Position numbers and translations under genes: made by a program. The notes beneath the pieces are model-generated. The model worked only from the letters and a program-made list of their open reading frames with translations, did no database searches and was not told where the DNA came from. Positions 36,385 through 45,164 of a stretch of 50,868 nt of DNA are shown here, piece by piece. Source of the DNA: Verrucomicrobiia bacterium (lineage in GTDB: Bacteria; Verrucomicrobiota; Verrucomicrobiia; JABWAM01); the NCBI GenBank assembly GCA_028687435.1, contig JAQUAF010000042.1, forward strand, positions 1 through 50,868, in the 5' to 3' direction. How positions within the stretch are numbered: position 1 is the first letter of the stretch; every line of letters starts with the position of its first letter.

Positions 36385-36613
36385 AAATCACCTTGTCGAT
36401 TTCCTCGTTGCTCATGGCAGGCAGCCCGGACTCCGCTTTTTCGTAGAACCGATAAAAAGAATCATCAACTTGAACCTTCCTGGTGTCTTCCACTGGAACA
36501 ATATTGGCCAATGGTTTCCCTCGATAGGTAAGCAGCAAGGATTCACCTCTGCGTAATTCGGCAATGGCTTCTTCGGTTTTGAGGCGAAAATCAACCATGG
36601 AAATAGTCTTCAT
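36371..36613 (-). CDS. Phd/YefM-like antitoxin
   Basis: 80-residue partner of the PIN toxin. The N-terminal half, MKTISMVDFRLKTEEAI with LLTYRGKPLANIVPV, resembles Phd/YefM-type DNA-binding antitoxins; the C-terminal part (DDSFYRFYEKAESGLPAMS) would wrap the toxin. Start chosen at ATG 36613: a longer frame runs upstream through the promoter and operator. That ATG lies within the edge of a 23-bp perfect palindrome, fitting autoregulation. Confidence 0.82.
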   Translation of the reverse strand: MKTISMVDFRLKTEEAIAELRRGESLLLTYRGKPLANIVPVEDTRKVQVDDSFYRFYEKAESGLPAMSNEEIDKVIYAGQ

Positions 36614-36634
36614 AAACATTAACTTAATGTTTAT
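36612..36634. promoter_or_regulatory. Operator of the toxin-antitoxin pair
   Basis: Perfect palindrome: 11-bp arms (ATAAACATTAA, 36612-36622, and its complement 36624-36634) around a single C. It covers the predicted -10 element and overlaps the first two bases of the antitoxin start codon, so a bound antitoxin would block transcription. Confidence 0.75.
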
Positions 36635-36648
36635 TTTCACTTTGTCAA
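36621..36648 (-). promoter_or_regulatory. Promoter of the toxin-antitoxin pair
   Basis: On the minus strand TTGACA (36648-36643), a 16-bp spacer, and TAAGTT (36626-36621). The expected start point, 6-8 bases later, falls at 36613-36615, on or beside the A of the start codon, so the mRNA may be leaderless. Confidence 0.6.
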
Positions 36649-36829
36649 CTATTTCCATCCACTTTTCGTCTCCCCGCATCAAAAAAGATTCTGTTGTAAT
36701 CATGTTTTCCTTTGGGTTGTTTGACATCCAGCGTCAAGCGCTCTCCCTACATTTCGCATCCTTTCCTCAAACCCCTTCATTTCCTGCTGACTTCCCAGCC
36801 TTCTGTTTGTTAGCCTGCATGGATTCACC

Positions 36830-37885
36830 ATGAAAACTCATAAGATTGCTCTCTATCCCGGCGACGGCATTGGTCAGGAAGTGGTGGCGGAGGCCGTTCG
36901 CGTTTTGGATGCGATACAACAACGCTCCAAGACGTTTCACCTTGAAACAGAAAACATTCCATGGGGCTGTGACTACGAGGCAAAAACCGGCCAGATTGCG
37001 CCCCCGAATTTTCTGGAAAAGCTGCGTCCGTTCGATGCCATTTTTTTGGGTGCTCTGGGTGATCCACGCAAGCGTCCCGACCACATGACGCTCGAACCGC
37101 TCATTTGCATCCGCCAATCCTTTGATCAGTATGCCTGTGTCCGTCCCGCAAAATTGTTTCCAGGCATATCCGCTCGAGTCACGGCCAACACCCCCATCGA
37201 CATGGTCATTGTGAGGGAGAATTCTGAAGGTGAATACTTTTCCTGCGGCGGCCGATTCAAAATTGGCGACCCTGATGAAGTGGCGGTTCAGACAGCCCTT
37301 CACACTCGCAAAGGAGTCACCCGCATTCTTCGCTTTGGCTTTGAACTGGCCCGTTCCAGACGGCGCCATCTGACCATGATCACCAAATCCAACGCATTGA
37401 AACACGGCATGGTGATGTGGGATCAAATTCTGGAAACTCTTCGCTCCGAATATCCGGATGTGGAAGCGGATCAAATGCACGTGGATGCCGCTTCCATGGA
37501 TTTTGTCCGCCGCCCCCAACGTTTCGACGTGGTGGTGGCATCCAATCTTTTTGGCGACATTCTCAGCGACTTGGCGGGTGCGATTGTCGGCGGGCTGGGG
37601 CTTCTCCCCAGCGCCAATCTCAATCCCGAACGCCACTTTCCCTCCATGTTTGAACCGGTTCATGGGTCCGCCCCGGATATTGCCGGCAAAGGAATCGCCA
37701 ACCCGGTGGCAACCATCCTCAGTTCCGCCATGATGCTTGACTGGCTTGGTGAAAAAGAAGCAGCCACAGCCATCCGCCAGGCTGTCGAATCAACTCTTGG
37801 CGCCGGACATGCCACTGTCGATCTGGGAGGCCGCCTGAAAACCCATGAAATGACCGACCGCATTCTGGAACAACTCCCCGCGTGA
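36830..37885 (+). CDS. Tartrate/D-malate dehydrogenase-like beta-decarboxylating dehydrogenase
   Basis: Cytosolic NAD-dependent enzyme of the isopropylmalate/isocitrate dehydrogenase superfamily, 351 residues. Its segments IALYPGDGIGQEV, NIPWGCDYE, ICIRQSFDQYACVRPAKLF, IVRENSEGEYF, and NALKHGMVMWD follow the tartrate dehydrogenase (TtuC)/D-malate dehydrogenase (DmlA) pattern rather than LeuB, which would have a longer acidic active-site loop. Metal-binding Asp residues sit in LFGDILSDLAGAIVGGLG; NAD-binding region is HGSAPDIAGKGIANP. It could still support leucine synthesis if LeuB is absent. The next gene overlaps its stop (GTGA), which couples it to a membrane glycosyltransferase. Confidence 0.85.
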   Translation: MKTHKIALYPGDGIGQEVVAEAVRVLDAIQQRSKTFHLETENIPWGCDYEAKTGQIAPPNFLEKLRPFDAIFLGALGDPRKRPDHMTLEPLICIRQSFDQYACVRPAKLFPGISARVTANTPIDMVIVRENSEGEYFSCGGRFKIGDPDEVAVQTALHTRKGVTRILRFGFELARSRRRHLTMITKSNALKHGMVMWDQILETLRSEYPDVEADQMHVDAASMDFVRRPQRFDVVVASNLFGDILSDLAGAIVGGLGLLPSANLNPERHFPSMFEPVHGSAPDIAGKGIANPVATILSSAMMLDWLGEKEAATAIRQAVESTLGAGHATVDLGGRLKTHEMTDRILEQLPA

Positions 37886-39465
37886 AATCCTCCTCGCCCA
37901 ACGGGAAAACGTCCGCCATCCCAATCTGGACCACCTTCCTGCTGCTTCTGGTCATCATGGTTTCCTGGAGTGTGCGTTTGCGCCTCGGTTCCATGCCATT
38001 GGAAAGGGACGAAGGGGAATACGCATGCATGGGACAACTGCTGCTTCAGGGCGTGCCCCCCTACACCGAAGCCTTCGGCATGAAGTTCCCCGGCATTTAT
38101 CTGCTCTATGCCGCAATCCTGCAATTCATCGGGCAAAATGAAGTTTCCATCCGGGTGGGGCTTCTTTTGGCCAATGGAATTGCAGCCATCGGCATTTTCC
38201 TTCTTGGCCAGCGTTTCGAGAGGGATGAATCAAACGACGATTCTCCGGAATTTTTCCGCCTTGTGCCTCTCGGTTTATGGATGGCATCGGCTTTTTCCAT
38301 CCTGACCCTCGCTCCAGCCATGCTGGGAATCAGCGCAAACGCGGAACATTTCGTTTTGCCATTCGTTTGCGCCTCCATGCCATTGCTCCATGCGGCGGAA
38401 AACCGGCGGAACATTTTCATCTCCGGACTCCTGCTGGGCTGCGCCGCCGCAGTCAAACAGCAAGGCGCAGCATTCGCCCTGTGGGGTTTTCTGTGGGTGG
38501 GAATGAAAACATTCCGCCATCCGCAAAAATCCCCCGTTTTTGCGACTCTTGTGTCCATGGCGCTTTTTGGCATTGGATTTGTCCTCCCCCTGGCGGTCAT
38601 CGCAATCTGGCTGAAACAGGCTGGAGCATGGGATTCCTTCTTCTTCTGGACCATCCAATATGCGCGGCATTACGGCAGTCAATGGGGATTGAGGGATGGA
38701 ATGGCTCATTTCTGCTCCCAGTTTGCCCCCATCGCCCGGGATCATGCTTTTTTCTTCATTCCGGTTGCCGCAGGATTGCTCTGCCTTTTTCGCCAACGCC
38801 GCATGGAGGCAATCTTTGCCATTGGGCTGATCGGCGCCGGACTGCTTGCAGCCAGCCCCGGATTGATTTTCCGCAATCATTATTTTCTTTTCCTCTGCCC
38901 GGGGCTGGCGATTGTCTTCGCGCTGGGATTCGACATCTTCCGGGCCCGGTGGGGACAACTTGCCGCAGGTTTTATTTGCCTCGGCTTGCTGATATCTCCC
39001 GTCATGATTCAATTCAACCTTTTGTTCCGGCTAAGACCCGAACAGGTCTGCCGCCAGCTTTATTGGCGCACCCCCTTTGTTGAAATACGCCAGCTTGCGT
39101 TGCAGTTGCGTTCCCAAATCCCGTCCGGCGAGCCCATTGCCATCATCGGATCCGAACCCCAAATCTCCTTCTATTCAGGCCGCCGCTCCTTCCTGCCCTA
39201 TCTTTATTTGTATCCGCTTTTTGAACCCCAACCTTTTGCCACCCAAATGCAGGATGACGTCAAGGCCCGGCTGGAAAAGAATCCCCCCCGTTTTCTTGTC
39301 CACATCAAAGTGCCGTCGTCATGGCTTCTTTACCCCGGTTCCCGGCGCGATTTTCTCGACTGGCTGCCCGGGTATCTTTCCAAACACTACACATCCCGAA
39401 GCGTTCAAACCATCCGTTCCACAAAATTCCACTGGGAACTGGTGGTATATGAGCGCCGCCCCTGA
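37882..39465 (+). CDS. GT39-like integral membrane glycosyltransferase
   Basis: Polytopic inner-membrane protein (527 residues, about 10 hydrophobic segments) of the GT-C type that uses lipid-linked sugars. MPLERDEGEYACMGQLLLQG near residue 38, with an acidic Asp-Glu pair in the first periplasmic loop, followed by PPYTEAFGMKFPGIYLLYA, is the hallmark of the GT39/ArnT/PMT-like group. A soluble periplasmic tail follows (~400-527). GTG start overlapping the previous stop. Its target (protein or lipid) cannot be told from sequence. Confidence 0.8.
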   Translation: MKSSSPNGKTSAIPIWTTFLLLLVIMVSWSVRLRLGSMPLERDEGEYACMGQLLLQGVPPYTEAFGMKFPGIYLLYAAILQFIGQNEVSIRVGLLLANGIAAIGIFLLGQRFERDESNDDSPEFFRLVPLGLWMASAFSILTLAPAMLGISANAEHFVLPFVCASMPLLHAAENRRNIFISGLLLGCAAAVKQQGAAFALWGFLWVGMKTFRHPQKSPVFATLVSMALFGIGFVLPLAVIAIWLKQAGAWDSFFFWTIQYARHYGSQWGLRDGMAHFCSQFAPIARDHAFFFIPVAAGLLCLFRQRRMEAIFAIGLIGAGLLAASPGLIFRNHYFLFLCPGLAIVFALGFDIFRARWGQLAAGFICLGLLISPVMIQFNLLFRLRPEQVCRQLYWRTPFVEIRQLALQLRSQIPSGEPIAIIGSEPQISFYSGRRSFLPYLYLYPLFEPQPFATQMQDDVKARLEKNPPRFLVHIKVPSSWLLYPGSRRDFLDWLPGYLSKHYTSRSVQTIRSTKFHWELVVYERRP

Positions 39466-39501
39466 ATCCTTCACGCTGTCTCCCTTGAGGCTCTTGCAAA
39501 T

Positions 39502-41475
39502 TCAATTCCGAATTGAGAACAGGGTGATGGGGCCCTCCCGATGAACAACACTCGCTTCCTGTTCCAGAAAAGCCTTGAAACGCTTTTTTGCCTCCGCGTC
39601 CGGCCAGCGCATATATCCGAACCGGCGATCCATCCCTTCCATTCGCGCCGCATTCAAACAGATCAGTTCCACCCCCTCCCGCCTTAACCGCAGCGCCAAC
39701 TGCGATGCCGAAGACGCCTTTGACGCCTCGTCCACCAGCCACTTGCGATTGAAGGGACCATTGAATTTCACCGGCTTTTTGAAAAGGAAAACGGCATCCT
39801 CCCCCAGCAGCAAAACCCCTTTTTGGGAATAATTGTTTTTTCCAATCCATTCCGACATGCGAAACAAGGGACTGTGGCGGCACAGGTATTCCTCGCGGGT
39901 CAATCCTCCAAGCCAAAACTGGCCAGGCGAAGAAAAACCCGATATCGAAATGGAAGCCTGCCACACACCCGCCACCAAAAAAAACGCCCAAACCGCATCC
40001 GTCCAACCGCTCTTCCAGTTGCTGACAGCCCTCCACTCACGCCAGCATTCCCCCACCATCACCGCTGCAATGGGCGCAAGCGGCGCCAAAAAACGCGTCA
40101 CATGAGCCCCCATGGCCCAACACACCCATCCCAACGCCGCCGCTCCCGCTGTCACCCGGGTGCCCGGCCGCCGCAAAACCGCCCACAGGATCAAGGGGAT
40201 CATTGCCCAGTAAACCAGGCCAGGATCGCTTTCAAACCGTTGATGATCCGCCACGGTGACAGCCCACGGCGCAGCCAGGAACCGGACCAAGCCCATTGCT
40301 TGAATGCCGTAATTTGCCATCTCCTGGGCATAACGTTCCCCCACCCACCGCGCTTCGGCATCCCCCCACGGCAACCAACCGCTCATGACCGGATAAAATG
40401 GATCACCCGCCCCCAACAGGCCCCGCACCGCCCACGGCAAATATCCCAGCGCCAATCCAGCCGCCAGTTGGACCGCCATGCGCGTCCGGGTGGAGGACCC
40501 TGCGTTCCAAACCGAGATTCCCCAAGCCATGGTCATCCCCAGTACGGCCAACGCGGCCGTATATTTGGTCCCCACTGCAAAACCACCCAGCATTCCCGCC
40601 AGCAAAACCTCGGACTTCCCTCCCCCTCGCAAAGCCAGCCACATTGAAATGGCCAGGCTTGCCGCGCCCAGATCGTTGTTGCCCAAACCTGCCACCTCCA
40701 ACAAGACAGGCGTGGAGACAACCGTCAACGAAGCGGCCATCCATGCGCCCCGCCCCGCCGTCACCGCCACCGCCGCCGTCACAAAAGGCAGGGCCAGCCA
40801 GTTGAACGCCTGTGCGGCCAGGTCTCCGCCAAAAACCAGCAGGGGCAGATAGAGCATCTGCCAATTGGACGCCATGTTGGCCTCTGCAAAACCGGGAATC
40901 CATTCCACCCTCCCCATCTGTTCAAAAAGGCGGGGCAATCCAAAATGATAACGCCATGTGTCGGGATAAAGCGTGGGAGTCAAGGCTGACGGCAACTGGG
41001 TTCCCATCGCGATCAGCACAGCCGCAAAGACCACGGCTTCCCGCCGCTTCCATGGGCGGTTCCACAACATTTGAAATGCTCTTTTGACATTTTTCAGACA
41101 CCCCTTCCACTCCATGCCCACAACCAGCACTCCTGTCAGCAGGATTGAAAACAAAATGCCCGGCCCCGCCCCAAGCCAGCTTCCCACGGTCAGAATCACC
41201 GCGGACAGAACCCCCATGCCCAACCCTGTTGACAACAACAACCTGCGCAAACACTCCCTCAAATCAGAAATATCCCCCCCAGCCTTCCCGAACAAGGCAA
41301 GCAAACGCCACCCCAAGCCCAGCGCCAGCAGCCAGAAAAAAAGTCCGGTCGCCATCGCCGCGGCGCCGCGCAAAACCGGCATGAAACCGGAGGCGTTTTC
41401 CATCAAAAACGGCGCGCCCGCCAGCGCCATCCAAACCAACCACCCCCACCAACAGAGTTGTGTGATCCCTTGCAA
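39502..41475 (-). CDS. Large membrane protein, GT-C glycosyltransferase-like
   Basis: 657 residues with roughly 12 or more hydrophobic segments and a soluble C-terminus (~540-657). The loop PTLYPDTWRYHFGLPRLFEQ after the third-fourth helix resembles the first periplasmic loop of GT-C enzymes (Asp with a nearby His), and GDLAAQAFNWLALPFV and GTKYTAALAVLG fit that type. TTG start just beside an AATTTTT heptamer array. Convergent with the GT39-like gene with only 36 bp between. A function in surface polysaccharide or protein glycosylation is inference; it could also be an uncharacterised membrane family. Confidence 0.68.
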   Translation of the reverse strand: MQGITQLCWWGWLVWMALAGAPFLMENASGFMPVLRGAAAMATGLFFWLLALGLGWRLLALFGKAGGDISDLRECLRRLLLSTGLGMGVLSAVILTVGSWLGAGPGILFSILLTGVLVVGMEWKGCLKNVKRAFQMLWNRPWKRREAVVFAAVLIAMGTQLPSALTPTLYPDTWRYHFGLPRLFEQMGRVEWIPGFAEANMASNWQMLYLPLLVFGGDLAAQAFNWLALPFVTAAVAVTAGRGAWMAASLTVVSTPVLLEVAGLGNNDLGAASLAISMWLALRGGGKSEVLLAGMLGGFAVGTKYTAALAVLGMTMAWGISVWNAGSSTRTRMAVQLAAGLALGYLPWAVRGLLGAGDPFYPVMSGWLPWGDAEARWVGERYAQEMANYGIQAMGLVRFLAAPWAVTVADHQRFESDPGLVYWAMIPLILWAVLRRPGTRVTAGAAALGWVCWAMGAHVTRFLAPLAPIAAVMVGECWREWRAVSNWKSGWTDAVWAFFLVAGVWQASISISGFSSPGQFWLGGLTREEYLCRHSPLFRMSEWIGKNNYSQKGVLLLGEDAVFLFKKPVKFNGPFNRKWLVDEASKASSASQLALRLRREGVELICLNAARMEGMDRRFGYMRWPDAEAKKRFKAFLEQEASVVHREGPITLFSIRN

Positions 41476-41508
41476 TTTTTAATTTTTAATTTTTAATTTT
41501 TAATTGCA
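41474..41508. repeat. Four tandem AATTTTT heptamers flanked by inverted ends
   Basis: Four AATTTTT units followed by AATTGCA, directly before the TTG start of the minus-strand GT-C-like gene. The outer ends TGCAATT and AATTGCA are inverted copies of each other. On the minus strand the array resembles the AAAAATC array at 3708, which also touches a TTG start of a membrane protein gene. Confidence 0.82.
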
Positions 41509-41516
41509 CCGCCCCG

Positions 41517-42542
41517 CTAGTCCAACGGCTTGAATCCCTCGGTTTTTTCCAGATGCTCGAAAAACTGCTTCTCGTCGTCGAACAACCGCCCTTTCTCGAT
41601 ATAACTGTCGGTTGTAAAGGGGCTCAATCCCCTGGGATAAATCATATACCGGTTTTTATGGTAATCGCGGGCGTGTCCCAATTCGTCCATCATTCCCGTG
41701 CTCAGGGGCGGGCGTTCCAGGTATGGATGAATCGCCACGGTGGAATCCGTCTTGCCCACAAACCAGTGCAAATCCCGGTGGACCGTGAATGAATAAACCG
41801 CCTCCTTGTCACGGAAACAATCCCCATGATCGCCAATCTCGATGGTTTGCGGATCCAACACCACTCCATAGGTGGACAGGCGTTTGATGATGTCGTCGAT
41901 CTGCCGGCGAATGGCCGGTTCGGCATGGGTCATGCAATAACTGGCATAGAACGCATGCACTTGGGGATAGCGCACCAGCATGTAAAGGGATTCCGGCGGC
42001 TGCCGGGTGGCCAGAACCAGATGACGGATCCCCATGTCCCGGGCCCAATCCTCGCTCAAGCTCACCTCCTCATTCATCCAGGACAAAATCTCGTAAATCG
42101 TATGGTCCTTTTCCTTGATTGCCTGCAAAAAGGGATCGTTCGCCGGCGGTTTCTCCAAGCGCTCGCGAATGATCCATTCGGCGTCAATCAGTGTCACCAC
42201 CAAATCCGGACGCACATATTGCTGGATGTAACGGGAATCCTTGCATTTGCGGTTGATCCGGTTCCATTCGATGGTGGCCGGGGCGCGGACCAACACATGC
42301 TCCGACTGGGACTTTTCGATCTCATAACCAATCCGGATCCATTCCCTTTCGCGGGTCAGTTCAAAAACATAATCCGTGGTTCCCAGCATCTTTTCCAACG
42401 GCTTGCTTCCATCCCGGGTCACCATGTCGATGAGATTGAACACCGGAACCTTCAATCCCTTGGAGGCGCAAAGCTTCACAACCTTCTCCATGTACTCCCG
42501 GTCATCAAGACCGGCGATCATTCCAGTCACCAATACGCGCAT
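41517..42542 (-). CDS. Uncharacterised protein, adenylate-kinase-like with degenerate P-loop
   Basis: 341 residues, no signal peptide. The first part reads like a P-loop kinase fold (RVLVTGMIAGLDDREYMEK, KVPVFNLIDMVTRDG, HVLVRAPATIEWN, YVRPDLVVTLIDAEWIIRER), but the Walker A lysine is missing: GMIAGLDD where GxxxxGKT would be expected. The C-terminal third (TDSTVAIHPYLERPPLSTGM, DELGHARDYHKNRYMIYP, SPFTTDSYIEKG) recalls nucleoside deoxyribosyltransferase-like folds with a possible catalytic Glu in MMDELGHA. It may bind a nucleotide without kinase activity. I cannot name a function. Neighbours are the GT-C-like gene (41-bp gap) and the pseudopilin cassette (111-bp gap). Confidence 0.6.
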   Translation of the reverse strand: MRVLVTGMIAGLDDREYMEKVVKLCASKGLKVPVFNLIDMVTRDGSKPLEKMLGTTDYVFELTREREWIRIGYEIEKSQSEHVLVRAPATIEWNRINRKCKDSRYIQQYVRPDLVVTLIDAEWIIRERLEKPPANDPFLQAIKEKDHTIYEILSWMNEEVSLSEDWARDMGIRHLVLATRQPPESLYMLVRYPQVHAFYASYCMTHAEPAIRRQIDDIIKRLSTYGVVLDPQTIEIGDHGDCFRDKEAVYSFTVHRDLHWFVGKTDSTVAIHPYLERPPLSTGMMDELGHARDYHKNRYMIYPRGLSPFTTDSYIEKGRLFDDEKQFFEHLEKTEGFKPLD

Positions 42543-42653
42543 CCGGCGACACTATCCTTTCTCCCTTCCAACTTCCAGTTTTAAAACAAACAGCGGACGT
42601 AATCGATGGGGAATTGGGGCTCCTCCACAACCTGTTTTCGCCCGCACCGCCAA

Positions 42654-45131
42654 TCATTCATGAACCAGCCGGTAGTACTTCACCTTGACATTCTGATCCG
42701 GGCTTTTCCTTGTTGTTCCACTTCCCTTGGAAATGGATATCGCCTTACCCTGCGTCCCCTGTATCTCAATCACGGCTTTGGCCATGGCTTCTCCAAGCAC
42801 ATTGGTTCTTCCATGGCTTGCCGACAGGCTCTGCCCAAGCGCCCAGATCGTGAAATCCCGCCCCCGAACGGTTGTTATTCCCGAAATCCCCCTGATAATG
42901 GACTCCCGCCTCTCATCGGTATTCTGAAGCAGACCGCCTTGGGATAAACTGCTCAAGGCTGTCACTTTTCCGCCAATTTCCCCTATCTGCCAATAAGGCG
43001 CATGATTGACCATTTCCGCGGCAAGCTGTCCAATCAACGCGGAGTTGGTGAGACATCCCCTGGCTCCCGGCTGCACCTGGATGCCGGATAGCAACCCAAA
43101 AAGCGAACCTTCCTGCCGGGGATCCACCAGCATGTCCCGGTCGCTGTTCACATTGATTTTTCCCTGCACCAGCGCATAGGAATTGTTGGCCGTGAAAAGG
43201 TCCAGCACCAACCAATCGGGCCCCTTTTTGCTGTAACCATCGCCATACATCTTCAGGGTTCGCCAGCTGTTTTTCAACGAGGGCGGATAAGAAACGTATC
43301 CCAGAAAACCCGGCGAAGGAAAGGGTTTTCCGCAAAAAGGCGCTCCACCATCCTTTTCCATCTGATCCAGCGAGTCGCAATCGTTGATGGGAACCTCGGA
43401 AAACCCAAGATACCGTTCGTTGGGATAACCAAATTTTTCCGTGGAACAAACCATCCAGTCGGAAGGAGAATTGTTCACCCTCGGATCGCCATATCCCCCT
43501 ACGCACACATGATGGGAAACATTGGTATTCAGCGGTTTCATTCCAATCGTCAGATTCCATGAATTGCTCCAAAAAGGTCTCTGTGGCACATGAGCCACAT
43601 CCAACCGCGCAAGGCGCGTCCCATTTGAAACGCCAAACAACAGCTTGAGCTCTTTTGAGGCATCCCCATAAACCGTCAATGGAACAGCACAGACATTGGT
43701 GGGAATCTCAAACGAAAGACCGTTTCCAACCGTTTTCATGCTGTTGGTTGTCACATCGCAGGTCAACGGCCAGACCGTGCCGCTGTAGAGGTAAACCATC
43801 CCAGTGGCGGCATTGATCGTCATGTTGGTCAACCCCACAACATGAACCGCCGGAACCACGGCGCACATCAAGACGTTGGTCTTGAAGTCGTATCGGGTGC
43901 GCCAGAAGTTGAACGTCTGCCAGATCACCCTGTTGGTCACGCCAACGCGAAAAACCGCCCCAGCCTGTTTTGCATGGATCAGGGTATCCAGCGAAAAACG
44001 GTCAAAATACGGAACGTTCTTCACCCCCAAAAAACCATTGGTGCTGTATGGGAAGGGAGTCGATCCTTCGCTGTCCGTGGGAATCTGGTTGTCGCTCATT
44101 TGATCGCAGATATTGGCGGCCATCTGGTAAACCGATCCCCATTTGCGTGTGCATTCGTCCGGCAGACTGTTTTGCATGGCCCATGCCAGATTGCTTGCCG
44201 CCCCGGCGCCTTCCACGCCACCTTGGGAATGGTACTGGCTGAGATTCAATCTTGGCCCCCCATTCATTCGCCGCTCGCAATCCCCGCTGCCGGTGGTTCC
44301 CAGTATTCTCAACCGGTTTTCATACAGCGGAACCCACGAAATTCCCCCCACCTCCAGCAGGGACGCCACCGTGTGATACCCGGCCTGCCGGTTTGTGACA
44401 ATCATGCCCGCCAGGGATGCATCGCCCGTCAGTCCGCGCAGGTCAATGGCGGTGACATCAAAAACATTCGACCGGCTGAACCCTGGATTCGCGGCATGCC
44501 CCGCCGCATTGATGTTCAACTTCGACGATTCATCGTCAATCCAATAGGTGTACCGGATCAATCCCCGCCCCGAATGCCCATATTCGGCCGCCAGGGAATT
44601 GGAATAACAAACCCACGGCGCCTCCACCCTTTTGACCACGTCGCGGGGAAAAATCAAACCCGAGTCATTCAAATCCGCATATTCCCGTCGCAACTTGATC
44701 CATTCCATCCTTTTGGATAATTCCCCTCCGTCTGTGGCGCCTTGATAAAAATTGGTCACCCACCGTTCATCTCCAAAATAATCGGGAACTCCGCCCCATG
44801 TCCCCTTTGAATTGACGAAAACAACTCCATGATTGGAAAAAAAGGTGATGTAGTCCGGAAACTTGGTTCTCCGTCCGATGTCATGGATGGCCTGTTCCAC
44901 CGCGGCTTGGGCCGCCAGCCGGGCCTTCAACTGTTCGGTGTAAGCCGCGCTGGACATCCGCTCAATCCGGATATTGCTGACAAACGCCACCAGCAATACG
45001 GTCAACATCGCCAGGATGCTCAGGGTGATCACCAAGGCAACCCCTTTCTGTTGAGGTTGATGGACCAAAGGCTGAAGGCAGCCCGCCTCTTCAGCCAACA
45101 TGGCCGCTCTGTTTTTTTTGTGCTCGATCAT
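42654..45131 (-). CDS. Large pseudopilin-associated protein (GspK/Verru_Chthon cassette A-like)
   Basis: Last gene of the pseudopilin cassette, 825 residues from ATG 45131, chosen because AAGGAA sits five bases before it; a GTG at 45158 is also in frame. The N-terminus resembles GspK/PilX proteins: QQKGVALVITLSILAMLTVL as a membrane helix followed by RLAAQAAVEQAIHDIG. The long exported part (~100-825) is beta/loop-rich with many Asn, Gly and Tyr residues and includes DDESSKLNINAA (typical of GspK-like proteins). It resembles the A protein of the Verru_Chthon cassette. It would cap or coordinate a pseudopilus-like fibre. Confidence 0.78.
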   Translation of the reverse strand: MIEHKKNRAAMLAEEAGCLQPLVHQPQQKGVALVITLSILAMLTVLLVAFVSNIRIERMSSAAYTEQLKARLAAQAAVEQAIHDIGRRTKFPDYITFFSNHGVVFVNSKGTWGGVPDYFGDERWVTNFYQGATDGGELSKRMEWIKLRREYADLNDSGLIFPRDVVKRVEAPWVCYSNSLAAEYGHSGRGLIRYTYWIDDESSKLNINAAGHAANPGFSRSNVFDVTAIDLRGLTGDASLAGMIVTNRQAGYHTVASLLEVGGISWVPLYENRLRILGTTGSGDCERRMNGGPRLNLSQYHSQGGVEGAGAASNLAWAMQNSLPDECTRKWGSVYQMAANICDQMSDNQIPTDSEGSTPFPYSTNGFLGVKNVPYFDRFSLDTLIHAKQAGAVFRVGVTNRVIWQTFNFWRTRYDFKTNVLMCAVVPAVHVVGLTNMTINAATGMVYLYSGTVWPLTCDVTTNSMKTVGNGLSFEIPTNVCAVPLTVYGDASKELKLLFGVSNGTRLARLDVAHVPQRPFWSNSWNLTIGMKPLNTNVSHHVCVGGYGDPRVNNSPSDWMVCSTEKFGYPNERYLGFSEVPINDCDSLDQMEKDGGAPFCGKPFPSPGFLGYVSYPPSLKNSWRTLKMYGDGYSKKGPDWLVLDLFTANNSYALVQGKINVNSDRDMLVDPRQEGSLFGLLSGIQVQPGARGCLTNSALIGQLAAEMVNHAPYWQIGEIGGKVTALSSLSQGGLLQNTDERRESIIRGISGITTVRGRDFTIWALGQSLSASHGRTNVLGEAMAKAVIEIQGTQGKAISISKGSGTTRKSPDQNVKVKYYRLVHE

Positions 45132-45164
45132 GTTTCCTTCAGCCATCAGTCTGCGCACCTTGCC

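Noticed and set aside
36830..37885. Annotation as 3-isopropylmalate dehydrogenase (leuB)
   Set aside because: Segments such as IRQSFDQYACVRP and KHGMVMWD fit tartrate/D-malate dehydrogenases better than LeuB.
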